NCBI RefSeq assembly: GCF_001905905.1 | Contig: NZ_LIVT01000002.1 | Span: 558,001 to 622,000, forward strand | Direction: 5' to 3' | Length of the DNA stretch: 64,000 nucleotides | From: Streptomyces sp. CB02366 | GTDB taxonomy: Bacteria > Actinomycetota > Actinomycetes > Streptomycetales > Streptomycetaceae | Shown here: piece by piece, positions 8,097-15,585 of the stretch | How positions within the stretch are numbered: position 1 is the first letter of the stretch | Layout: every line of letters begins with the position of its first letter | The notes under the pieces: generated by a model | Told to the model about the DNA's origin: nothing | The model's input: the letters and a program-made list of their open reading frames with translations, nothing else | Databases searched by the model: none | Program-made: the position numbers and the translations under genes

Positions 8097-9152
8097 TCAC
8101 GGCGTCGACTCGTACATCCGCGCGATCACGGCCTCGATGTCCGGCTCCCGCACCGACAGGTCGACCAGCGGGTACTCCGCGGCGATCCGCGCCACCAGCG
8201 GGGCCGCCGACGCGGCGGCGGGGAACGCCAGCCACTGGCGCACGCCCTCCACCTTGACGGCGCGCACGGCCGGCCGGCCCCCAGCCCCCTCCGGCTCCAG
8301 CCGGATCGGCGGGAGTTCGCGCTCCAGGTCCACCACGAGCATGCGCTCGCTCTCCCCCACCTCGTGGAGGCCGGCCAGTGAACCGTCGTACATCAGGCGC
8401 CCGTGGTCGATCACCATGACCCGGCCGCACAACTGCTCGATGTCGGTGAGGTCGTGGGTCGTCAGCAGGACCGTCGTCCCCCGCTCGGCGTTCAGGTCCT
8501 TGAGGAACTGCCGCACCCGGGTCTTGGAGACCACGTCCAGGCCGATCGTCGGCTCGTCCAGGTACAGCACCTCGGGGTCGTGCAGCAGCGCCGCCGCGAT
8601 GTCGCCGCGCATCCGCTGCCCCAGCGAGAGCTGCCGTACCGGAACCTCCAGCAGATCGCCCAGGTCCAGGAGTTCGACGCACCGGTCCAGGTTCTCCCGG
8701 TAACGGGCGTCGGGAATGCGGTACATGCGGTGCATGAGCCGGTACGAGTCGCGCAGCGGCAGGTCCCACCAGAGCGTCGTCCGCTGGCCGAACACCACCC
8801 CGATCCGGTGCGCCAGCCGGGTGCGCTCCCGGGAGGGGTCGACGCCCGCGACGCGCAACCGGCCGCCGCTCGGGGTGAGGATGCCCGTCAGCATCTTGAT
8901 CGTGGTCGACTTCCCGGCGCCGTTCGGACCGATGTACCCGACCATCTCGCCCCGCGCGACCCGGAAGCTGATCCCGTCCACGGCCCGCACCTCGCGGCGC
9001 TCGGCGCGCAGCAGCCCCGTGCGGCGGCGGACCCAAAAGACCTTCTCGACGCCGTCGAGGGTGATGAACCCGTCGCCGCCCGCGCCCGTGCCCCTCCGCT
9101 CGTCCCTCTCGTCCCTCTCGTCCCGCTCCTCCCACGCCGCCCCGCCCGCCAC
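8097..9152 (-). CDS. ABC transporter ATP-binding protein (ABC-2 exporter, COG4586 type)
   Basis: The ATPase of an ABC-2 type exporter made with the two permeases upstream. Walker A is GPNGAGKST, the signature is LSLGQRMRGD, Walker B is VLYLDEPTIGLD, and the switch His lies in TTHDLTD. The long insertion before the signature (RTTLWWDLPLRDSYRLMHRMY) and the atypical signature fit the NatA/COG4586 group. An N-terminal segment of about 25 residues is a run of charged repeats (ERDERDERDER) encoded by repeated GAGGGACGA units. I chose GTG 9152, preceded by GAGGGAG; GTG 9173 is also possible. The substrate is unknown. It starts about 45 bases after the permease stop, so it belongs to the same operon. 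Confidence 0.88.
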   Translation of the reverse strand: MAGGAAWEERDERDERDERRGTGAGGDGFITLDGVEKVFWVRRRTGLLRAERREVRAVDGISFRVARGEMVGYIGPNGAGKSTTIKMLTGILTPSGGRLRVAGVDPSRERTRLAHRIGVVFGQRTTLWWDLPLRDSYRLMHRMYRIPDARYRENLDRCVELLDLGDLLEVPVRQLSLGQRMRGDIAAALLHDPEVLYLDEPTIGLDVVSKTRVRQFLKDLNAERGTTVLLTTHDLTDIEQLCGRVMVIDHGRLMYDGSLAGLHEVGESERMLVVDLERELPPIRLEPEGAGGRPAVRAVKVEGVRQWLAFPAAASAAPLVARIAAEYPLVDLSVREPDIEAVIARMYESTP

Positions 9153-9196
9153 GTCCGTCTCCCTCTCGCCCACGTCCCTCTCCCTCTCCGCTTCCC

Positions 9197-10123
9197 TCAA
9201 CTGCCCGTGCTCCGGTAGGCCCGCAGCCCCGCCCGCCACGCGAGGCCCGCGAGCACCCAGCAGACGGCCGCCACCACCGGAGGCAGGAACGCCGCCCACC
9301 GCGGCAGATCGAGCGGGTACTCCCGGCCCAGCACGTACAGCGCGGGCAGCCAGCTGACGAAGGCCAGCGGCACCACGAACGTCACCCCGCGCACGAGGTC
9401 CTTCGCGAAGACCGTGGGCGGGTATTGGAGCAGCGTGGTCCCGCCGTACGTGAAGGAGTTCTGCACCTCCGAGGCGTCCTGCGCGACGAACTGGAACGCC
9501 GCGCCCGCCACGAAGACCGCCCCGAAGATCGCCGCCCCGCTCACCAGCGCCATCGGCAGCGTCAGCGCCTTCAGCGGCGTCCACGCGATGTCCAGCGTGA
9601 CGAGCGCGTAGCCGAGCACCAGCAGCCCCTGGGTGATCCGCCCGAGCCGGCGCAGCGCGAACCGGTCCGCCGCGACCTGTGCCAGCACCGGGACCGGCCG
9701 CACCAGCAGGGTGTCCAGCGTCCCGTCGCGTACCCGGCGGCCCACCCGGTCCATCGACCCCAGCAGCAGGTCGCAGAGGCCGAACGCGGTGGCCGACAGC
9801 CCGTACAGCAGGGCGATCTCCGGCAGGCTGTAGCCGCCCAGCGCGTCGACGTGCGAGAACATCAGCAGGATCGTCACGAAGTCGAAGGCCGTCACCGCGA
9901 AGTCCCCGAACACCGTCATCGCGAACGAGGCCCGGTACGCCATCGTGGAGCGCACCCACATGGCCGTGATCAGCCCGTACGCCCGTACGCCCTCCAGCAG
10001 CCGGGACCGCGCCGGGAGCACGAACACCCCGGCCGCCACGGCCTCCCCGAGCTCCGGGCGTCCGGGCCCGCGCGTTCCCTCCGCCCGGTCCGCCCCGGCG
10101 GCCCGCGCCACGTCCTCAGCCAC
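9197..10123 (-). CDS. ABC-2 family permease (COG3694 type)
   Basis: A 308-residue integral membrane protein with six predicted helices in the ABC-2 pattern, including a family-typical cytoplasmic loop (VGRRVRDGTLDTLLVRPVP) after helix 2. It is one of two half-permeases for the exporter. GTG 10123 overlaps the preceding permease stop by eight bases, indicating translational coupling. The first 60 residues before the first clear helix are hydrophilic and variable. Its closest kinds (with COG4586 and COG4587) are uncharacterised exporters found throughout actinobacteria. Confidence 0.85.
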   Translation of the reverse strand: MAEDVARAAGADRAEGTRGPGRPELGEAVAAGVFVLPARSRLLEGVRAYGLITAMWVRSTMAYRASFAMTVFGDFAVTAFDFVTILLMFSHVDALGGYSLPEIALLYGLSATAFGLCDLLLGSMDRVGRRVRDGTLDTLLVRPVPVLAQVAADRFALRRLGRITQGLLVLGYALVTLDIAWTPLKALTLPMALVSGAAIFGAVFVAGAAFQFVAQDASEVQNSFTYGGTTLLQYPPTVFAKDLVRGVTFVVPLAFVSWLPALYVLGREYPLDLPRWAAFLPPVVAAVCWVLAGLAWRAGLRAYRSTGS

Positions 10124-10916
10124 CCTGCACCACCACCCTCCTGGTCGCCGCGGTCTGCACCAGCCGGCCCGCCAGCAGCAGCACCAGCGCCCAGCCGCCC
10201 TGGAACGCGTACGCCCCCACCAGCCCCCACCCCGTGCGCTCGCCGAGGAACACATCGGCCGGGACCTGGAGCAGCGAGGACCACGGCAGCGCCCGCGCCA
10301 CCTCGCCCAGCACCCCGGGGAAGAGGTTCAGCGGGAGCAGCATCCCGGAGAAGAACAGCCCGGCCAGCGACACGATCCGCATCGCGCCCGCCCCGTCCAT
10401 CAGCCAGAACGCCGACAGCGCGACCAGGTAGCGCACCGCGAAACCGACCACCACGCCCAGGAACACCGACAGGAGGAAGGCGAGCCAGGTCCACGGCGAG
10501 GCGGGGAGCGCGAGATCGAAGGCGAGCGCCCCCAGGAGCATCGGCACGACGCCCCGGCCCAGCAGATGGAACGCCGCCCTCCCCAGGTCTCCCGCCAGCC
10601 ACCACAGCTGGAGGTCGACGGGGCGGTAGAGATCGACGGCGATGTCCCCCGTACGGATGCGCTCGACCAGTTCGTCCTCGAAACCGCCGCCCATCATGGC
10701 GCAGGCCATCAGCAGGGCCTGTCCGAGCCAGACGTAGGTCAGCGCCTGGGAGGTGTCGTACCCGCCGAGCTGCGGGCGCGCGTCCCAGAGGGCGGTGTAG
10801 GTGTACGCCACGATGAAGCCGAAGACCGTGTTGGTGAACACCCCCGCGGCCGTGGCCGTCCGATAGGTGGCGTAGCGCCGGAATCCGCCCGCCGCCACCA
10901 CCGCGTAGAGCCGCAC
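10116..10916 (-). CDS. ABC-2 family permease (COG4587 type)
   Basis: A 266-residue membrane protein with about six hydrophobic helices and the loop FEDELVERIRTGDIAVDLYRP, equivalent to the loop in the partner permease. It is the first gene of the three-gene exporter operon (permease, permease, ATPase). GTG 10916 has GAGGGGACGGA immediately upstream; GTG 10934 would add six residues. The promoter must lie in the 200-base divergent spacer shared with the penicillin-binding-protein gene. Confidence 0.85.
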   Translation of the reverse strand: MRLYAVVAAGGFRRYATYRTATAAGVFTNTVFGFIVAYTYTALWDARPQLGGYDTSQALTYVWLGQALLMACAMMGGGFEDELVERIRTGDIAVDLYRPVDLQLWWLAGDLGRAAFHLLGRGVVPMLLGALAFDLALPASPWTWLAFLLSVFLGVVVGFAVRYLVALSAFWLMDGAGAMRIVSLAGLFFSGMLLPLNLFPGVLGEVARALPWSSLLQVPADVFLGERTGWGLVGAYAFQGGWALVLLLAGRLVQTAATRRVVVQGG

Positions 10917-11125
10917 TCCGTCCCCTCTCCCCACCGCCGCCGGCCCCCGCCGCCAAAGCGTCCGATCCTAGTGCGGGCGCGCCGACCGCCGCGACCGGAT
11001 ATCGGGCCGCCGTGCGGGCGACCATTCGGGGCGACGGACGAGGGAACGAAACGTTACTAACTGAAGATTTCATGTTGAAACGGGCAGTATGGGGGCACTG
11101 ACCACGCCCGAGGAGCCCCACCGAC

Positions 11126-13456
11126 ATGAGCGACGAGTCACAGCACTGGGCCCCCCGCGACCCCTCGGGCGCCGCGGCCCCACCGGGAGACGAGTCCGCG
11201 GAACCGCCCGGCAGGAAGGGCGGAGCCGGGAAGAAGGCACGGCCCCGCCGCACCGGCTGGCGGCGCGCCGTTCCGACCTGGCGGACGGCCCTCGGCGCCC
11301 TCCTGGGCCTGGCCCTGCTCGTGGGCGCCGGGATCTTCGCCGCCTACCGCCTCGTCGACATCCCGGCCGCCAACGCCGCCGCCACCGCCCAGTCCAACGT
11401 CTACCTCTACAACGACGGCACCGTCATCGCCCGCGACGGCGACGTGAACCGGGAGAAGGTCAAGCTCTCCCAGGTCCCCGCCACCGTCCAGCACGCGGTG
11501 CTCGCCGCCGAGGACCGGGACTTCTACTCCGACCGCGCCGTGGACGTGAAGGCGATGGTCCGCGCCGGCTGGAACACCGTGACCGGCAAGGGCAAGCAGG
11601 GCGGCTCGACCATCACCCAGCAGTACGTGAAGAACTACTACCTCGGCCAGGAACGCACCCTCCTGCGCAAGGCCAAGGAGTTCATCATCGCGATCAAGCT
11701 CAACCGCGAGAAGACCAAGGACCAGATCTTCGAGGGCTACCTCAACACCAGCTACTTCGGGCGCAACGCGTACGGCATCCAGGCCGCCGCCCAGGCGTAC
11801 TACGGCAAGAACGTCGAGGACCTCACCACCGCCGAAGGCGCGTACCTCGCCGCCCTCCTCAACGCCCCCAGCGCCTACGACGTCGTCGCCCACCCCGACA
11901 ACGAGCCCGCCGCCCGGCACCGCTGGAACTACGTCCTGGACGGCATGGTCAAGGAGGACCGGCTCACCGCCGCCGAACGGGCGGACGCCCGCTTCCCCAC
12001 CCCCGGGGAGGCCAAGCCCCCCACCGGGCTCTCCGGCCAGCGCGGCTACCTCGTGCAGGCCGTCGAGGACTACCTGGAGCAGCGCGGCATCCTCGACGGG
12101 AAGACCCTCGCCACCGGCGGCTACCGCATCACCACCACCATCGACAAGGCCAAGCAGGACTCCTTCGTCGAGGCCGTCGACACCCACGTGACGTCGAGGA
12201 CCGGCGCCGACCGCGAGGCCGACCGCAACGTCCGCGTCGGCGGGGCCTCGATCGTCCCGGACACCGGCGAGGTCGTCGCCCTGTACGGCGGCATCGACTA
12301 CACCAAGCAGTACGTCAGCAACGCCACCCGGCGCGACTACCAGGTCGGCTCCATCTTCAAGCCGTTCGTCCTCACCTCCGCCGTCGTCAACGGCTCCACC
12401 ACCCAGGACGGCCGGCGCATCACCCCGAACACCGTCTACGACGGCACCAACAAGCGCCCGGTCGTCGGCCCCCGGGGCGCCACCGACTACGCCCCCGCCA
12501 ACGAGGACGACACCGACTACGGCGACATCACCGTGCGCACCGCCACCGACAAGTCCGTCAACGCCGTCTACGCGCAGATGGCGCAGGACGTCGGCCCCGC
12601 GAAGGTCCGCGCCACCGCCGTCGCCCTCGGCGTCCCCGCGGACACCCCGGACCTCACCGCCTCCCCCTCCATCGCCCTCGGCACCGCCAACGCCAGCGTC
12701 CTCGACATGACCGAGGCGTACGCCACCCTCGCCGACCACGGGCGGCACGGCCGGTACGTCCTCGTCGACAAGGTCACCAAGGACGGCGCGGAGATCGACC
12801 TGCCCGCCCGGACGACCACCCAGGCCGTCCCCCGCGAAGCCGCCGACACCACCACCGCCGTCCTGCGCAGCGTCATCGAGGGGGGCACCGGCACGGCGGC
12901 CCGGGCGGCGGGGCGCCCGGCCGCCGGCAAGACCGGAACCGCCGAGGAGGACCGGGCCGCCTGGTTCGCCGGATACACCCCCGACCTCGCGACCGTCGTC
13001 GCCGTGATGGGCCAGAACCCGGACACCGGCGCCCAGACCCCGCTGTACGGAGCCCTCGGTCTGTCCCGTGTCAACGGCGGCGGCCCCCCGGCCGAGACCT
13101 GGGCCGCCTACACGCGGGCGGCGCTCCGCTCCGCCCCCGCCCAGGATTTCGACCTGCGGCCGGCCCCCGGCTCCGACGAGGACGAGGCCCCGCTCGACGA
13201 GGACTCCGACGGCTCCGCGGACCCGTCCTCCTCCTCGGAGCCCAGCTCCGACCCCTTCGACGCCGCCCCGGACGACCCCTCCGGCAGCACCCCGCCGCCA
13301 CCCGGCACGGAGACCGGCGGCAACACCTCCGGCGCCCCCGACGGAACCGGCGACGACACAGACGAGGGCAGTACGGACGAGGGCGGCACGGAGGGAGACC
13401 GCGAGGAAGGGGGCGGGCGCGGCACGACGGGCCGGGGCGCCCCCGGCGCCCGCTGA
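11126..13456 (+). CDS. Class A penicillin-binding protein (transglycosylase/transpeptidase)
   Basis: A bifunctional peptidoglycan synthase of 776 residues. A basic cytoplasmic tail precedes one membrane helix at about residues 54-75. The glycosyltransferase-51 domain follows, with catalytic Glu129 in AAEDRDFYSDRAVD, the GGSTITQQY motif and KAKEFIIAIKLNR. The transpeptidase domain shows GSIFKPFV (Ser near 409), SVN (near 476) and KTGTAEE (near 602). The last 110 residues are an acidic Ser/Asp/Gly/Pro-rich tail that looks disordered. GAGGAG lies 10 bases before ATG 11126. It polymerises lipid II outside the membrane and cross-links the stem peptides. It is divergent from the ABC exporter operon. 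Confidence 0.95.
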   Translation: MSDESQHWAPRDPSGAAAPPGDESAEPPGRKGGAGKKARPRRTGWRRAVPTWRTALGALLGLALLVGAGIFAAYRLVDIPAANAAATAQSNVYLYNDGTVIARDGDVNREKVKLSQVPATVQHAVLAAEDRDFYSDRAVDVKAMVRAGWNTVTGKGKQGGSTITQQYVKNYYLGQERTLLRKAKEFIIAIKLNREKTKDQIFEGYLNTSYFGRNAYGIQAAAQAYYGKNVEDLTTAEGAYLAALLNAPSAYDVVAHPDNEPAARHRWNYVLDGMVKEDRLTAAERADARFPTPGEAKPPTGLSGQRGYLVQAVEDYLEQRGILDGKTLATGGYRITTTIDKAKQDSFVEAVDTHVTSRTGADREADRNVRVGGASIVPDTGEVVALYGGIDYTKQYVSNATRRDYQVGSIFKPFVLTSAVVNGSTTQDGRRITPNTVYDGTNKRPVVGPRGATDYAPANEDDTDYGDITVRTATDKSVNAVYAQMAQDVGPAKVRATAVALGVPADTPDLTASPSIALGTANASVLDMTEAYATLADHGRHGRYVLVDKVTKDGAEIDLPARTTTQAVPREAADTTTAVLRSVIEGGTGTAARAAGRPAAGKTGTAEEDRAAWFAGYTPDLATVVAVMGQNPDTGAQTPLYGALGLSRVNGGGPPAETWAAYTRAALRSAPAQDFDLRPAPGSDEDEAPLDEDSDGSADPSSSSEPSSDPFDAAPDDPSGSTPPPPGTETGGNTSGAPDGTGDDTDEGSTDEGGTEGDREEGGGRGTTGRGAPGAR

Positions 13457-13495
13457 CGGCCTCCCCGCGGACCGGCCCTCACGGCGGACCGGACG

Positions 13496-13816
13496 TCAGT
13501 GCCCGGACGTCGCCTTCAGGCCGACCACGGCCACCAGCAGCAGACACACGAAGAAGATCCGGGCGGCGGTCACCGGCTCGTTCAGCACGACCATCCCCAG
13601 GATCGCCGCCCCGGCCGCCCCGATACCGACCCACACGCCGTACGCCGTACCGATCGGCAGCGACTTCGCCGCCTGGGACAGCAGCACCATGCTCGCCACG
13701 ATCCCCAGACCGGTGAACACGCTCGGCCACAACCGGGTGAACCCCTCGGTGTACTTCATCCCGATCGACCAGCCCACTTCGAGCAGACCGGCGACGATCA
13801 ACAGAACCCACGCCAT
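13496..13816 (-). CDS. gdx: Small multidrug resistance family exporter, SugE/Gdx guanidinium type
   Basis: A 106-residue, four-helix SMR protein. The conserved membrane glutamate is in AGLLEVGWSIGMKYTEGFTR; this LEVxWxxGxKYTxGF context is typical of SugE/Gdx members, which exchange guanidinium for protons, rather than the EmrE drug pumps. Later helices read PIGTAYGVWVGIGAAGAAILG and ARIFFVCLLLVAVVGL. ATG 13816 has GGAGG eight bases upstream. A guanidine-III-like riboswitch lies just upstream in the leader, which strongly supports guanidinium as the substrate. Such proteins work as antiparallel dimers; only one gene is present, so a homodimer is expected. Confidence 0.92.
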   Translation of the reverse strand: MAWVLLIVAGLLEVGWSIGMKYTEGFTRLWPSVFTGLGIVASMVLLSQAAKSLPIGTAYGVWVGIGAAGAAILGMVVLNEPVTAARIFFVCLLLVAVVGLKATSGH

Positions 13817-13856
13817 GACAGGCACCTCCGACGAGAACCACGCGAACAGAACGGGT

Positions 13857-13896
13857 GCGTCGTCTTTGCCAACCCGGTACGGCGCGTCTCGTCGGG
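13857..13896 (-). promoter_or_regulatory. Guanidine-III (ykkC-III) riboswitch-like element
   Basis: On the minus strand the leader of the SugE/Gdx gene reads CCCGACGAG, then ACGCGCCGTACCGGGT, then AAAGACGACGC. This closely follows the short pseudoknot guanidine-III aptamer known from Thermobifida fusca: CCGGACGAG, then GTGCGCCGTACCCGGT, then CAAGACGGCGC. The key ACGAG, CGCCGTACC and AAGACG blocks are all in register. The element ends about 40 bases before the start codon, so it probably controls access to the ribosome site, switching the exporter on when guanidine is present. Confidence 0.85.
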
Positions 13897-13923
13897 TGGC
13901 CCCACCGTAGCAAAAACAGGGGA

Positions 13924-13953
13924 AGGGCCTGGTGACGACGGTCACCAGGCCCT
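13924..13953 (-). terminator. Stem-loop terminator after the GroES-like gene
   Basis: AGGGCCTGGTGAC, a four-base loop and the exact complement form a perfect 13-bp hairpin. On the minus strand it is followed within a few bases by a CTGTTTTT tract. It lies about 75 bases beyond the GroES-like stop and just upstream of the guanidine riboswitch, insulating the two genes. Confidence 0.8.
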
Positions 13954-14026
13954 GTGGGCCGAGACGGAGGCACCGACCGGCGCCGTCCAGGGCGTGTTCC
14001 GAAAGCCCCGCCTGCTCGGCGACGCC

Positions 14027-14380
14027 CTACAGGTACAACCCGGTCGAATCCACCGAACCCTCGAACCGGTCGGCGGCCACCGCGTGCAGATCGCGCTCCC
14101 GCATCAGTACGTACGCCACGCCCCGCACCTCGACCTCGGCGCGGTCCTCCGGGTCGTACAGCACCCGGTCACCGGGCTCCACCGTCCGCACGTTCTGGCC
14201 GACCGCGACGACCACCGCCCAGGCGAGCCGCCGTCCCACCGCGGCCGTCGCCGGGATCAGGATGCCGCCGCCGGAGCGCCGCTCGCCCTCGGCCGTGTCG
14301 TTCCGCACCAGCACCCGGTCGTGCAGCATCCGGATGGGCAGCTTGTCGTCGTGCGGGGTTCCGCGGGTGTTCTCGCTCAC
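14027..14380 (-). CDS. GroES-like (Cpn10 family) protein
   Basis: A 117-residue protein with a Cpn10 fold: IRMLHDRVLVR at the start of the domain, a mobile-loop region (EGERRSGGGILIPATA), then AVVVAVGQNVRTVEPGDRVLYDPED and a final VMRERDLHAV-type strand. It is longer than housekeeping GroES, with an N-terminal extension and a C-terminal tail (DRFEGSVDSTGLYL), and no groL lies beside it. It is therefore probably an accessory, diverged co-chaperonin. Whether it caps a GroEL is unknown. It sits between the DUF3618 gene and the guanidine exporter and has its own terminator. Confidence 0.85.
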   Translation of the reverse strand: MSENTRGTPHDDKLPIRMLHDRVLVRNDTAEGERRSGGGILIPATAAVGRRLAWAVVVAVGQNVRTVEPGDRVLYDPEDRAEVEVRGVAYVLMRERDLHAVAADRFEGSVDSTGLYL

Positions 14381-14487
14381 GCCCGCAACCTACCTGCCGC
14401 GCCCCGCACCGCACGCCTCCGGGTGCGCCCCGACACGGCACACCCCGAGGACCCGGCCGGCCCGCAGCGCCTCCGCCCGCCCCACGC

Positions 14488-14805
14488 TCACTTCCCGCGA
14501 CGCTTCGACACGGCGATCAGCCCCACCACGCCCACCACCAGCAGCGCCGCGGGAACCACCCGCTCCAGCCGCGGGGAGCCGTCCTCCGCGACGAACTGCG
14601 CCTTCACCTCCGACACCGAACGGTTCACCGCGACGAAGGCGCGGCCGGCCGTCCGGTCCACCGTCTGGGCCGCCTTCGCCTTGGCGTCTCCCATGATCGT
14701 CTTCGGGTGTACGCGCACCCCGATCTCGTCGAGCACCACAGCGAGCCGCTTGCGCCTGCTGATGATGTCCGCCTCGATCTGCGCAGGGGTCCTGGCATCC
14801 GACAC
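14488..14805 (-). CDS. DUF3618 domain protein
   Basis: A 105-residue protein. Residues 5-50 match DUF3618 (RTPAQIEADIISRRKRLAVVLDE), an actinobacterial helical domain. A middle region rich in Ala, Lys and Thr follows, and one C-terminal membrane helix (VVPAALLVVGVVGLIAV) ends in a basic SKRRGK anchor. The topology suggests a tail-anchored inner-membrane protein. GTG 14805 has GGAGG seven bases upstream. It is divergent from bcp; function is unknown. Confidence 0.85.
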   Translation of the reverse strand: MSDARTPAQIEADIISRRKRLAVVLDEIGVRVHPKTIMGDAKAKAAQTVDRTAGRAFVAVNRSVSEVKAQFVAEDGSPRLERVVPAALLVVGVVGLIAVSKRRGK

Positions 14806-14948
14806 TGCGCCGCCTCCGTGGTCGTCGTCCGGTAAACCTTCGTCTGGATCCTTCGCCGACAGTCTGTCAGCTCGAACGCCCGCACACCCGGCGGCACCCC
14901 TATTACCCTCGGTCCCGTCCGACCCGTGCACCACCCGAGGAGAACCAG

Positions 14949-15416
14949 ATGAGCGAGCGACTGAAGCCCGGCGACCCCGCTCCCGCCTTCACCCTTCCCG
15001 ACGCCGACGGCAACGAGGTCTCGCTCGCGGACCACAAGGGCCGCAAGGTCATCGTGTACTTCTACCCGGCCGCTCTTACCCCCGGATGCACCAAGCAGGC
15101 CTGCGACTTCACCGACAATCTCGACGTCCTGGCCGCCGCCGGGTACGACGTCATCGGCGTCTCCCCCGACAAGCCGGAGAAGCTCGCGAAGTTCCGCGAC
15201 ACGGAGAACCTCAAGATCACCCTGGTGGGCGACCCGTCCAAAGAAACTTTGGAGGCCTACGGCGCCTTCGGCGAGAAGAAGCTCTACGGCAAAGTGGTGA
15301 CGGGCGTGATCCGTTCCACGGTCGTCGTCGACGAGGACGGCAAGGTCGAGCACGCGTTCTACAACGTGAAGGCGACCGGCCACGTGGCCAAGATCATCAG
15401 GGACCTGGGCATCTAA
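14949..15416 (+). CDS. bcp: Bcp-type thiol peroxidase (peroxiredoxin)
   Basis: A 155-residue peroxiredoxin of the Bcp/PrxQ group that reduces peroxides using thioredoxin. Peroxidatic Cys47 is in LTPGCTKQACDF, and resolving Cys52 five residues later gives the intramolecular pair typical of the group. The fold starts with GDPAPAFTLPDADG. Length is standard. ATG 14949 has AGGAG a few bases upstream. The spacer shared with the divergent DUF3618 gene holds an 11-bp palindrome (GACAGTCTGTC), which might be an operator. Confidence 0.95.
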   Translation: MSERLKPGDPAPAFTLPDADGNEVSLADHKGRKVIVYFYPAALTPGCTKQACDFTDNLDVLAAAGYDVIGVSPDKPEKLAKFRDTENLKITLVGDPSKETLEAYGAFGEKKLYGKVVTGVIRSTVVVDEDGKVEHAFYNVKATGHVAKIIRDLGI

Positions 15417-15439
15417 CCGCTCCCGGAGCCCCGACCGCC

Positions 15440-15494
15440 CTCACCCGGTCTCGACGCGCCCTCCGACGCGGAGAACCCGTCGAGATCGTGTGAG
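15440..15494 (+). terminator. Three-tier stem-loop after bcp
   Basis: Starting 24 bases after the bcp stop, three nested stems stack: CTCAC/GTGAG, TCTCGACG/CGTCGAGA and CTCCG/CGGAG, separated by four-base internal loops. The position suits a bcp terminator, but it also lies about 90 bases upstream of the next gene, so a structured leader cannot be excluded. Confidence 0.5.
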
Positions 15495-15585
15495 GGAGAT
15501 CGCATCGGCCCCCGAAGTCGGTTTGCGACCGCCATCTCCGCGCAGAAGCCTTTCCTGGAACGCACTGCGAGGAAAGGACCCGGCC

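Noticed and set aside
9100..9190. Tandem DNA repeat as a regulatory element
   Set aside because: It is explained by the repetitive charged codons of the ABC ATPase N-terminus.
11040..11125. ECF-sigma-type promoter (GGAAC) before the penicillin-binding-protein gene
   Set aside because: A GGAAC is present, but no matching -10 element at the right distance could be identified.
13499..15493. Plus-strand frame crossing SugE, GroES-like and bcp genes
   Set aside because: It spans three recognised genes in other frames and shows no domain of its own.
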